Source of the DNA: an uncultured Bacillota bacterium
GTDB lineage: Bacteria > Bacillota_I > Bacilli_A > Erysipelotrichales > Erysipelotrichaceae
DNA length: 40,160 nucleotides
Assembly (NCBI GenBank): GCA_949290085.1
Contig: CASEQH010000005.1
Coordinates: 1-40,160 of the forward strand
Direction of reading: 5' to 3'
Part shown: piece by piece, positions 1-6,974 of the stretch
Layout: every line of letters starts with the position of its first letter
Numbering within the stretch: position 1 is the stretch's first letter
Made by a program: the position numbers and the translations under genes
Notes under the pieces: model-generated
What the model saw: the letters and a program-made list of their open reading frames with translations, nothing else
Told to the model about the DNA's origin: nothing
Databases searched by the model: none

Positions 1-553
1 ATTCAATATTTATTTGAATATCTTGATCAGATATATTTTTGACCTTTAAGTCGAGATAACCTTCGGCTACCGTGGCATCAATACCTTTGATATGGGCATT
101 GGGGTCATCAAATTCTCTAACGTCATGGCCATGTCTTTCAACGATTTTAAATGGCCCATTTAAGAAGAGATAGAAAAGGATGTTGGAGAGTTGGCATAAG
201 CCACCACCTGGGACATAGGCCATCTCACCATTGATGATACATAGCCCATCTTTATAAGACTCTTCTTTTTGAGCATCTTTTAGGCAATACCAGAAAGAAA
301 AGACTTCATTTGCTTTGATGATGAGCTTATCTATCTTCTTACTGGCGAGTTTTAGATTAAAGACCTTGTTGTGTTGATATTCAATAGGGAAACCTGTTCC
401 ATCATTAATCATCACTTCTTCTTTGTGGGCTAATTCATATCTAAAAGGTTTACTTGCATATTCATTAGCGAATTTATGCGAAGACAATGACATTTTGGCA
501 TAGTATAATTTAGTATGTATTTCATCTTTGCATTTTCTTATTTCTTTTAACAT
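1..553 (-). CDS. VanW family protein, 3' end beyond window
   Basis: The minus-strand frame opens with ATG at 553 and stays open to base 1, so the C-terminus is missing. An AGGAGG Shine-Dalgarno lies just upstream on the minus strand. The translation carries the VanW-domain hallmarks in order: NEVFSFW near residue 90, an INGE stretch, the glycine-rich PGGGLCQLSN motif, VERHGHD, and then DATV and LDLKVKN. VanW was named from the vanB vancomycin-resistance cluster, but the family is widespread in Firmicutes without that cluster and its biochemical role is not established. No vanHBX-like neighbours are present, so this is probably a stand-alone housekeeping or envelope paralogue and not a resistance gene. 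It diverges from ogt. Family assignment is solid; function is unknown. Confidence 0.85.
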   Translation of the reverse strand, partial: MLKEIRKCKDEIHTKLYYAKMSLSSHKFANEYASKPFRYELAHKEEVMINDGTGFPIEYQHNKVFNLKLASKKIDKLIIKANEVFSFWYCLKDAQKEESYKDGLCIINGEMAYVPGGGLCQLSNILFYLFLNGPFKIVERHGHDVREFDDPNAHIKGIDATVAEGYLDLKVKNISDQDIQINIE

Positions 554-566
554 TTGTATATCCTCC

Positions 567-618
567 TGTCTTATTTGTATTAATTGTATTATCTGTATTA
601 TTTGTATCATGTGTATTA
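567..618. repeat. Six-copy 9-bp tandem repeat
   Basis: TGTATTA-type heptamers recur with an exact 9-base period at 567 (TGTCTTA), 576, 585, 594, 603 (TGTATCA) and 612. The array ends 13 bases before the vanW ATG on the minus strand, directly behind its ribosome binding site, so it forms the 5' leader or promoter of vanW. On the minus strand the unit reads TAATACANN. Confidence 0.8.
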
Positions 619-667
619 GTGCAATGTCAAGACCGGAAGATAATATTTATTTATCTTTTTTATCTAA

Positions 668-673
668 TATAAT
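668..673 (+). promoter_or_regulatory. -10 box of ogt, leaderless start predicted
   Basis: A perfect TATAAT is followed by six bases and the ATG at 680. The first transcribed base should therefore be at or next to the A of ATG. There is no Shine-Dalgarno. The -35 region is weak and AT-rich. Confidence 0.5.
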
Positions 674-679
674 TAATTC

Positions 680-1144
680 ATGGATTATTATTCTTACTAT
701 AAAGACGATATTGTATTAGTTGCAGACGAAAAGGGATTAAAGGCTCTCTATTTTAAAGATGATAATTTGATAAGTGGGCAATATAGAGATGACCTAGATA
801 TCTTTATAAAGACTAAGAAGTGGTTAGATGCTTATTTTTCAGGCCATAAAGATAAGTTTCCATGTCGGCTAAGCTTAAATGGTAGCGACTTTGATTTAAA
901 GGTGTGGGAAGCCTTATCAACGATAGAATACGGTAAGACTTTATCATATGAAAAAGTCGCTAATATGGTTGCATCTAAGCCACGAGCTACAGCTAATGCC
1001 ATAGGGCGAAACAAGTTATTAATTATCATTCCTTGCCATCGTGTAATAAGAAAAGATGGTAGCTTGGGTGGCTACCGAGGTGGCATAGAAAATAAAAAGA
1101 AGCTTCTAGAATTAGAAAAGAGATATAGAGATATCGATGAATAA
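680..1144 (+). CDS. ogt: Methylated-DNA--protein-cysteine methyltransferase
   Basis: This is a suicide DNA-repair enzyme that moves a methyl group from O6-methylguanine onto its own cysteine. The 154-residue protein has the C-terminal MGMT fold: KVWEAL near residue 75, YGKTLSY, an A-IGRN stretch in the recognition helix region, and the active-site motif IPCHRVI with Cys119, followed by GGYRGG. The N-terminal domain is short, as in the small bacterial Ogt forms. The start at 680 lacks a ribosome binding site and sits six bases after a TATAAT, which suggests a leaderless message. The gene overlaps the next by 8 bp, so the two are co-transcribed and probably translationally coupled. Family assignment is secure. 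Confidence 0.93.
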   Translation: MDYYSYYKDDIVLVADEKGLKALYFKDDNLISGQYRDDLDIFIKTKKWLDAYFSGHKDKFPCRLSLNGSDFDLKVWEALSTIEYGKTLSYEKVANMVASKPRATANAIGRNKLLIIIPCHRVIRKDGSLGGYRGGIENKKKLLELEKRYRDIDE

Positions 1145-2249
1145 TTGTAAGTATTTTAAACTCTGTGGAGCATGTAAATATCCGTTAGATGATTATGAAG
1201 CAGCTTTAAAATCTAAAGTAAAAGAGTATCAAAAGATTCTTAAAGATTTTCATATTGGCAAAGTTGTTGCCAATCCTTGTATATATCATTATCGCAATAA
1301 GATTACATATCGTTTCTTTATGCAAAAGGGCAAGTTATATGCTGGGTTTTATGAAGAAGGAAAGGCTAATCCTATAAGTATTGATGATTGTCTCATTCAA
1401 AAAGAAACAGCCTCTAAGATAATGAAAGATATCTTAGATTACTTGAATAGATATCATGTCGAAGCCTATAATCCCCTTACTAAAAGAGGTCTAGTTCGCT
1501 ATGTCATGTTTAGGGTATCTAGTGACGATAAAGTATCGATGTGCTTAATCTTAGGCAATAGAGAATTTAAAGGCAGCAATAACTTTTTTAAGACACTTAG
1601 AAAATTACATCCTGAGATAGTTAATATTGATATGTCAATCAACAGTCGCAATACTACGGTAGTGATGGAAGGAAGTATTACTAATGTCTATGGTTTAGGC
1701 TATCTTAAGGACAAGATGGGAGATTTTATCTTCAATATCCCCAATAATGCCTTTTATCAAGTCAATCACGACTGTGCCTTAAAGATATATGAGGATGTCG
1801 TCAAAAGATTGGATATCCAAAAAGATAATGTCATACTCGATGCCTATTGTGGAATTGGCACTATCAGTCTATTTTTAGCTACTAAGGCTAAAGAAGTAAT
1901 AGGAGTAGAGATTAATGGTCAAGCGGTTAAAATGGCTAAGATTAATGCTAGAGAGAATAATATCGACAATGTTTCCTTTATCACAAGTGATGTGAGTGAA
2001 TACATCTATGATAATGATTTTGATATCTTAGTCGTCGATCCGACTAGAAATGGCATGGATGATAGATTTATTAAGACTATACTAAATAAAAGACCTAAAA
2101 AGATAGCTTATGTCTCTTGTAATCCTGTGACGATGATTAGTGATTTAAAAAAGCTTAAAAATGATTATTTTATTGAAGATATAAGTCTCTATGATCAATT
2201 TGGTTTTACATCGCATTTTGAAGCTTTAACGATATTGCATCGCAAATGA
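1137..2249 (+). CDS. TRAM-less 23S rRNA (uracil-C5)-methyltransferase, RlmC/RlmD family
   Basis: This SAM-dependent enzyme should make 5-methyluridine in RNA. The 370-residue protein starts straight with an iron-sulfur-type cysteine cluster (C4, C10, C13) and has no N-terminal TRAM domain, an architecture like E. coli RlmC. The Rossmann motif is DAYCGIGTIS. The catalytic nucleophile is Cys328 in VSCNP, and a glutamate sits in SHFEAL near the C-terminus. The usual DPPRxG motif reads DPTRNG (residues 301-306), a Pro-to-Thr change. A second, TRAM-containing member of the family lies at 37668-38975. Target U747, U1939 or tRNA U54 cannot be decided from sequence alone. It overlaps ogt by 8 bp. Confidence 0.85.
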   Translation: MNNCKYFKLCGACKYPLDDYEAALKSKVKEYQKILKDFHIGKVVANPCIYHYRNKITYRFFMQKGKLYAGFYEEGKANPISIDDCLIQKETASKIMKDILDYLNRYHVEAYNPLTKRGLVRYVMFRVSSDDKVSMCLILGNREFKGSNNFFKTLRKLHPEIVNIDMSINSRNTTVVMEGSITNVYGLGYLKDKMGDFIFNIPNNAFYQVNHDCALKIYEDVVKRLDIQKDNVILDAYCGIGTISLFLATKAKEVIGVEINGQAVKMAKINARENNIDNVSFITSDVSEYIYDNDFDILVVDPTRNGMDDRFIKTILNKRPKKIAYVSCNPVTMISDLKKLKNDYFIEDISLYDQFGFTSHFEALTILHRK

Positions 2250-2255
2250 TATAAT
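2247..2255 (+). promoter_or_regulatory. Extended -10 promoter of the M18 aminopeptidase
   Basis: TGATATAAT (TG at 2247-2248, TATAAT at 2250-2255) overlaps the stop of the preceding gene and precedes the GGAGGA ribosome binding site and ATG at 2275. A clear -35 box is not visible, as is usual for extended -10 promoters. Confidence 0.5.
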
Positions 2256-2274
2256 GGAAATCAGGAGGAAGTTT

Positions 2275-3549
2275 ATGTTAGAAAAACTATGTGAATTTTT
2301 AAATGATGGCCGTACTAGTTACAATGCCACTGATAAAATTGTTGATATTTTAAATAAAGAAGATTTCATCGAATTAGATGAGCGTAAAGACTTTAATATT
2401 GAACTTGGTCATAATTATTATGTGAAAAGAAATGGCTCAAGTATCATCGCTTTTAAGATACCTAAAGAATTAAAAAGACAATCATTACTCATGACTTTGA
2501 GTCACAGTGATTGCCCATCATTGAAATTAAAACCTAATGCCATCATAAAAAATGGTAAGTATGTCAGATTGAATGTGGAAGTCTATGGTGGACCTATCTT
2601 AGCTTCATGGTTAGATAGACCTTTATCTATGGCTGGTCGCGTAATTATTAAAAGAGAAGATAGTCTTCAAGCCATAAATATTGATTTTAAAAAACCGATG
2701 TGCATCATTCCTAATGTCGCTATTCACATGAATCCATCTATTAATAAGGGTTATGAGTACAATCCTCAAGTAGATTTATTGCCACTTTGTAAAGAAGGTT
2801 TTGATATCAAAGAGATGATAGCTGATCATTTAGCTATTAATTCAGAAGATGTCTTGAATTATGATTTATATCTATATCCTGTAGCTGAAGCTATGATATG
2901 GGATGATTATATCTCTAGTCATCACTTAGATGATCTATCTTCTAGCTTTACATCTTTGATGGCTTTTATTAATGCTAAAGATGTAAAGCATATTAATTTA
3001 TATGCTTGTTTTGACAATGAAGAAGTTGGTTCACTCACAAGACAGGGAGCTGCCAGTGACTTCTTAAATCTTATCTTGCGCAAGATTAGTGAAGAACTAA
3101 ACTTCAATTACGAAAGAGCTATTGCCAATTCTATATCTCTATCTTGTGACAATGCCCACGCTGCTCATCCTAACCATCCCGAAAAAGCCGATGAGACTAA
3201 TAGACCATATATGAATGCTGGTATCGTAATTAAACATAATGCCAACCAATCTTATACTTCTGATAGTTTAGGCAGCGCCATCTTTACTCAGATTCTCGAT
3301 AGAGCTAAGGTGCCTTATCAATTCTTCACTAATCGCAGTGATATGCGTGGCGGCTCAACCTTAGGTAATATTTCTAATGCTCAAGTGTCACTTTTGTCTA
3401 TCGATATCGGCATGGCTGAGTTAGCTATGCATTCAAGTTATGAAACACAAGGTATAAAAGACATTCAATATATGATTGATGGTATCCAAGCTTTCTATGA
3501 GACAGAAATTTATTTTGATGGCGATCATATTCAAATCGAAAATAAGTAA
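2275..3549 (+). CDS. M18 family aminopeptidase
   Basis: This is a cytosolic di-zinc aminopeptidase of the aspartyl/aminopeptidase I family, which trims N-terminal residues from peptides. Visible motifs are LSHSDCPSLKLKPN near residue 80 (metal-ligand His and Asp), FDNEEVGS (catalytic glutamates), DNAHAAHPNH (metal-binding Asp and His), and DMRGGSTLG near the C-terminus. Length (about 424 residues) is normal for the family. An in-frame ATG at 2254 exists, but the ATG at 2275 has an ideal GGAGGA Shine-Dalgarno that itself lies inside the longer reading, so 2275 is chosen. The gene is followed by a strong hairpin terminator. Substrate preference is not predictable. Confidence 0.9.
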   Translation: MLEKLCEFLNDGRTSYNATDKIVDILNKEDFIELDERKDFNIELGHNYYVKRNGSSIIAFKIPKELKRQSLLMTLSHSDCPSLKLKPNAIIKNGKYVRLNVEVYGGPILASWLDRPLSMAGRVIIKREDSLQAINIDFKKPMCIIPNVAIHMNPSINKGYEYNPQVDLLPLCKEGFDIKEMIADHLAINSEDVLNYDLYLYPVAEAMIWDDYISSHHLDDLSSSFTSLMAFINAKDVKHINLYACFDNEEVGSLTRQGAASDFLNLILRKISEELNFNYERAIANSISLSCDNAHAAHPNHPEKADETNRPYMNAGIVIKHNANQSYTSDSLGSAIFTQILDRAKVPYQFFTNRSDMRGGSTLGNISNAQVSLLSIDIGMAELAMHSSYETQGIKDIQYMIDGIQAFYETEIYFDGDHIQIENK

Positions 3550-3552
3550 GAA

Positions 3553-3589
3553 AAAAGATAACTTTCTAATATAGGGGAAGTTATCTTTT
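3553..3589. terminator. Rho-independent terminator after the aminopeptidase
   Basis: Twelve-base perfect arms AAAAGATAACTT (3553-3564) and AAGTTATCTTTT (3578-3589) flank a 13-base loop. A/T tails on both sides mean it could act in both directions. Confidence 0.8.
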
Positions 3590-3601
3590 AATATTGCTGA
3601 T

Positions 3602-3757
3602 TTATTCAATGTCTATCCAGATGCCGATGTCTCTCATTTCGGAATTTGGGATGCTTCTATAAAAGTGTTGAGCTATACCTCTATGACTATAGCTAGGAAG
3701 GACGCAGATCCAATCTTGATATGCCTTTGCAGAAGCGTCAAAGTGACTATTGATCAT
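3602..3757 (-). other. Short open frame, possible gene remnant
   Basis: On the minus strand, ATG at 3757 opens a 51-codon frame ending in TAA at 3602-3604. It contains AYQDWICVLPSYSHRG and MRDIGIWIDIE, which read like real protein. I do not recognise the family. There is no Shine-Dalgarno, and the frame upstream is cut by a stop. The plus strand is also open across this stretch, so coding status is uncertain. The rest of 3590-3817 shows no other signal. Confidence 0.25.
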
Positions 3758-3817
3758 ACAAGAATCAATATTTATGGTAATTAATTATCTACATATTATC
3801 AAATCGAAGAAGAAAAA

Positions 3818-3849
3818 AATGGTTGATTAGGATAATTTAATCAACCATT
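3818..3849 (-). terminator. Terminator of the femAB-tRNA-Thr unit
   Basis: Perfect 12-base arms AATGGTTGATTA (3818-3829) and TAATCAACCATT (3838-3849) have an 8-base loop. On the minus strand the hairpin is followed by a run of T, so it ends the minus-strand transcript carrying the two femAB genes and tRNA-Thr. Confidence 0.85.
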
Positions 3850-3885
3850 AATATATAAGCTCGAGGGTACGAACTTGAATGAAAC

Positions 3886-3961
3886 TGGTGCCGACGATAG
3901 GACTTGAACCTACGACCTACGCGTTACGAGTGCGTTGCACTACCGACTGTGCTACGTCGGC
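3886..3961 (-). tRNA. tRNA-Thr (anticodon CGT), CCA encoded
   Basis: The reverse complement folds as a class I tRNA: acceptor GCCGACG with CGTCGGC, discriminator A, encoded CCA (3886-3888), anticodon loop CTCGTAA giving CGT, and T-arm GTAGG-TTCAAGT-CCTAT. The anticodon stem has an A-C mismatch at its innermost pair. It lies 11 bp after the stop of a femAB gene on the same strand, with no terminator in between, so it is probably processed from the same transcript. Confidence 0.95.
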
Positions 3962-3971
3962 ATAAATCCTT

Positions 3972-5240
3972 TTATTTAAAGGATTTAGTAAAATTGTATG
4001 CCTTTTTAGCTATATTGTAAATAGCTTTGAAAGCTGGTGAAATAGTATATTCAAATTGACCGATCAATTCAACTACTTCACCACCGTATTGCTTCTTATA
4101 GGTATAAAGGCCATAGAATTCATTACTAGGATTAAAATCGCCAGTAATACCATAAAAGTTATAATATTTAAAACCTTCTGCCTGAGACTTTTTGATAAGT
4201 TCAGTGACGATGATGTATGAAGTAGAAAAGTGTGTCATATATTTTTCATCATTTCCTGCCAAAAGCATAATAGCTTCATCGCCATAGGTGAGTAGAGCGA
4301 TGGCGCTCAAAGCTACTTTCTCACCATATTCGCTATGGGCTTCATCAATGATTTTAAGTAAAGTCAAGTTAGAATTTAAGACTATTTCTTCTTCAGCAAT
4401 AACATTTTCATTATGCTTAGAATTAGAACGTGCCTTAATCTTGGCGATATAAGCCTTATTCTTTTCGATGTCACGCAAGACATTTTCTCGACACTTGGCA
4501 AAATCTATTTCTGCCACATAGTAGTGTAACATATCATCTTTTCCTAACATGTCATACATTCTTTCGTAGTAAGAAAGGGGTCTATCGATAAAACCTCTAC
4601 GATCAGCTGTCTTTTCCATCAACTTTTTAAAGACAGGAATTTCATCTCTATTAAGTTCTCTTACATCGATGGCTAAATTATCCTTTTTCTTGATTCTGCG
4701 ACGAACTTCATAGCGGAAGTTTTTTTGCAGCTCATCATATGGACAATCTAGAGGCAGACGGAATAGCCAACGGGGTTGAAGATTTTCATAATAGAGGTTA
4801 AATCCTTTATGTTTATAACCTAAGGCTATTAAATCATCGACTACTTTTTTATGTTCAATGCCACCTTCGACAATATTACCATTGATATCTCTTTGCTGGT
4901 AGGAGAGATAGGGATCGATGATGAGTTCAAATGCCCCCTTGCCTTTTAAATATTTAACTAATTCTTCATTGAATGATTTAACTAATTCATTATTGTTAAA
5001 ATCGATTAGATAACCATGAGGTGAATAGAAGAGATATCGCTTAAAAAGTGGCATCTTCTTCGCCAGCAGCATGGCAAAAGCCAAATATTGCCCATTATCA
5101 TCGACATAGGCTAGATAGTAATCCTTCCAACCAGTACTTCTTTTGACATCAGCCCAATTAGAAGTCTGTTCAAAAGAGACTAGCGGATGATTTCTAGTCA
5201 ATGAATTGTAATCTTCTTTTTTTATTTCTATCAGTTTCAT
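3972..5240 (-). CDS. FemAB-family aminoacyltransferase (second of pair)
   Basis: Fem-type enzymes use aminoacyl-tRNA to add residues to the peptidoglycan stem peptide, building the interpeptide bridge. The 422-residue protein has the family layout: an N-terminal GNAT half opening with a QTSNWADVKRS stretch near residue 26, a charged helical insertion around residues 250-305 that matches the coiled-coil arm, and a C-terminal half with YYNFYGITGDF and the YKKQYGGEVVELIGQFE signature. It overlaps the upstream paralogue by 4 bp (ATGA), so the two are coupled. Which amino acid it adds is not readable from sequence. A tRNA-Thr gene follows on the same strand. Family assignment is strong. Confidence 0.9.
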   Translation of the reverse strand: MKLIEIKKEDYNSLTRNHPLVSFEQTSNWADVKRSTGWKDYYLAYVDDNGQYLAFAMLLAKKMPLFKRYLFYSPHGYLIDFNNNELVKSFNEELVKYLKGKGAFELIIDPYLSYQQRDINGNIVEGGIEHKKVVDDLIALGYKHKGFNLYYENLQPRWLFRLPLDCPYDELQKNFRYEVRRRIKKKDNLAIDVRELNRDEIPVFKKLMEKTADRRGFIDRPLSYYERMYDMLGKDDMLHYYVAEIDFAKCRENVLRDIEKNKAYIAKIKARSNSKHNENVIAEEEIVLNSNLTLLKIIDEAHSEYGEKVALSAIALLTYGDEAIMLLAGNDEKYMTHFSTSYIIVTELIKKSQAEGFKYYNFYGITGDFNPSNEFYGLYTYKKQYGGEVVELIGQFEYTISPAFKAIYNIAKKAYNFTKSFK

Positions 5241-6502
5241 TTATTCTTTTCTGCTTTTCTAATGTAGTATTTACGTCTAATATTTAATAAAGTCAATATT
5301 ATCTTATTCATGAGTGGTCTAACGATGAAGTCGAATTCACCAATAAACTCATCATAGTCACCACCAAAACGCATCTTAAATAAGGTTATACCATAGAGTG
5401 AAGATTTCTTATCGATGATGCCTTCAGCCCCAAAGAAGTCAACCCAACGATAGCCTTCATTTTTAGCATCTTTAATCACTTGATAGTATAGCTCATAGTT
5501 GGCGTTGACAAATTGTAGGATGTCACTGTTGCCGCCATGAACTACCCAAACCTTATCTTTAAATTTGGCAGTGATGACACTTGAAAGAACTAATTCATCT
5601 TCTTTAATATCTGCGACTAATTGAGCTTCTTTTTGAACTTTTTTAAGTTGATCATTTAAGTCATTGACTTTTTTCTTTTGACGAGAGCTAGCATTTTCAC
5701 TAGTACATATAGCTAATTCATCTAAAAGATTTTTTTCTTTTTGCCTATATACTTCTTTTAGATGTAAGACATCTAATTTAGCGACATAGATATCAGACAT
5801 GCCTTCTTCATTTAAGACGGTATAAAAGTCATCGAAGAAAGCATAGGGTTCTAAGACTATCTCTTTACGTTTAGAAGTCTCTTCCATTGTCTTATAGAAG
5901 TCTTTGACATCTTCTCTACTTCCTTTATATATCTTTAAATTATAAGGATTATTGCGCTTTAAGATATTCTTAGTAGTTGGATGAAAGTGACTAAAGATAT
6001 CATCTAAATCACTATCTAGATTTAAACGGAAGGTGAAGCGAGGATTAGATGAATCGGCAAAACGGATAGTAAAGCCCTTATGCCTTGCGCCTAAGGTTTT
6101 TAAATTATCAATTAGGCTTAAATTGTCTTCATCTTCATATATCACCTCAGCATTGTTATCTAACTTATGTAAGATTAAGTCTGGGTCGATGCGTAAGTAA
6201 AGGCCATGATGACTCTTAGTAAATTTCTTTATCTCTTCGACCATGATTTTTAAAAGCTTTTCATCTTGATAATCGATGATAAAACCACGGGGGCAGTAAA
6301 AGATAGAATAATATAATATCTTTTTTTCTAACACTAGGGCAGTAGCCTTAATTTCGCCATTATCCATTAGGGCTAGATGGTAAACTTTCTGTCTTCTTTT
6401 CATCGCCACTTTACCCCAAGCAGAGGTCTGCATAAAGTGGGCTCTTTCGTTATTATATGCAAATGAATCAAAGGATTCGTTGTCTATTTCTCTCAATTCC
6501 AT
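5237..6502 (-). CDS. FemAB-family aminoacyltransferase (first of pair)
   Basis: This is a paralogue of the next gene with the same architecture: MQTSAWGKVAMKR near residue 24, FTFRLNLD, a lysine/glutamate-rich coiled-coil arm around residues 255-300, and a C-terminal WVDFFGAEG and LFKMRFGGDYDEFIGEFDF signature. A tandem pair suggests two successive additions in bridge synthesis, as with FemA/FemB or MurM/MurN; that is inference. The ATG at 6502 has no Shine-Dalgarno. On the minus strand it is preceded by TTGTAA, 17 bases, TATAAT and then six bases, predicting a leaderless message. The promoter is back-to-back with that of perR. The neighbour's 4-bp overlap indicates one operon. Confidence 0.9.
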   Translation of the reverse strand: MELREIDNESFDSFAYNNERAHFMQTSAWGKVAMKRRQKVYHLALMDNGEIKATALVLEKKILYYSIFYCPRGFIIDYQDEKLLKIMVEEIKKFTKSHHGLYLRIDPDLILHKLDNNAEVIYEDEDNLSLIDNLKTLGARHKGFTIRFADSSNPRFTFRLNLDSDLDDIFSHFHPTTKNILKRNNPYNLKIYKGSREDVKDFYKTMEETSKRKEIVLEPYAFFDDFYTVLNEEGMSDIYVAKLDVLHLKEVYRQKEKNLLDELAICTSENASSRQKKKVNDLNDQLKKVQKEAQLVADIKEDELVLSSVITAKFKDKVWVVHGGNSDILQFVNANYELYYQVIKDAKNEGYRWVDFFGAEGIIDKKSSLYGITLFKMRFGGDYDEFIGEFDFIVRPLMNKIILTLLNIRRKYYIRKAEKNK

Positions 6503-6508
6503 GAAGCT

Positions 6509-6559
6509 ATTATATAAGACTTTTAATTCCTTTACAAATTTAAAATATCATTCTATAAT
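6509..6559. promoter_or_regulatory. Back-to-back promoters with overlapping -35 boxes (femAB and perR)
   Basis: Plus strand: TTTACA at 6531-6536, 17-base spacer, TATAAT at 6554-6559, driving perR. Minus strand: TTGTAA (complement of 6532-6537), 17-base spacer, TATAAT (complement of 6509-6514), driving femAB. The two -35 hexamers share five base pairs, so RNA polymerase could occupy only one at a time. Confidence 0.75.
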
Positions 6560-6573
6560 GAGAATAGTTCTCA
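6559..6573. promoter_or_regulatory. PerR/Fur-type operator at the perR start
   Basis: The perfect palindrome TGAGAA-TAG-TTCTCA begins at the last base of the perR -10 box and covers the predicted transcription start. Within the wider TATAATGAGAATAGTTCTCA it resembles Fur/PerR boxes. Autoregulation of perR and its downstream rubrerythrin is the simplest reading. Confidence 0.65.
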
Positions 6574-6584
6574 ATAAAGTTATT

Positions 6585-6974
6585 ATGCGACACACTAGAC
6601 AAAAAGAAAAATTACAGACACTCTTATTTGAAAAACCTCATCATTTTAAAGCTGAGGAGCTTTATAATCTCATCAATAAAGAGGACAAAATTATTTCTTT
6701 GGCAACCATTTATCGCCAACTAGATGGTCTTGTGAAAGAGGGCAAACTCAAAAAGATTAATATCGATAATACCTTCTTCTACGATTCGCGGATTGAAGCT
6801 CATGAGCATTTTTATTGCATTAAATGTAGAAGCGTCAGCGATGTCACAATAGATGATGGACTATTAGCTGAATCATTTAATGAGCATAATGAACATGAAC
6901 TCTTGTCGCAAGAAGTAATCTTTAGGGGAATCTGTAAAGACTGTTTGAAAAAGGAGAAAAAGAGATGGAATTAA
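6585..6974 (+). CDS. perR: Fur-family regulator, probably PerR
   Basis: This is a metal-dependent repressor with an N-terminal winged helix ([12 protein letters not shown] near residues 38-49 is the recognition helix) and a C-terminal metal and dimerisation domain. His73 and His75 in EAHEHFYC, and two CxxC pairs (C78/C81 and C117/C120) for structural zinc, are visible. Asp86, after the first CxxC, aligns with B. subtilis PerR Asp104, where Fur proteins have Glu; this favours a peroxide sensor. The ATG at 6585 is chosen because the longer in-frame reading to 6480 would include the promoter itself; this start gives a normal 129 residues. The gene overlaps rubrerythrin by 10 bp, which fits a peroxide-response operon. 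Confidence 0.8.
   Translation: MRHTRQKEKLQTLLFEKPHHFKAEELYNLINKEDKIISLATIYRQLDGLVKEGKLKKINIDNTFFYDSRIEAHEHFYCIKCRSVSDVTIDDGLLAESFNEHNEHELLSQEVIFRGICKDCLKKEKKRWN

Noticed and set aside
1-553. Vancomycin resistance gene cluster
   Set aside because: Only a VanW-domain protein is present. vanHAX/B-type ligase, dipeptidase and two-component genes are not seen, and VanW proteins are common outside such clusters.
567-618. CRISPR array
   Set aside because: The unit is 9 bp without spacers of unique sequence, so it is a simple tandem repeat. No CRISPR-like array was seen elsewhere.
528-719. 63-codon plus-strand frame rich in Cys and Ile
   Set aside because: It is created by the 9-bp repeat array (a multiple of three) and overlaps vanW antisense and the ogt start. 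There is no ribosome binding site or protein-like composition.
2254-2274. Longer N-terminus for the M18 peptidase
   Set aside because: The extra codons consist of the Shine-Dalgarno of the downstream ATG and part of the -10 box.
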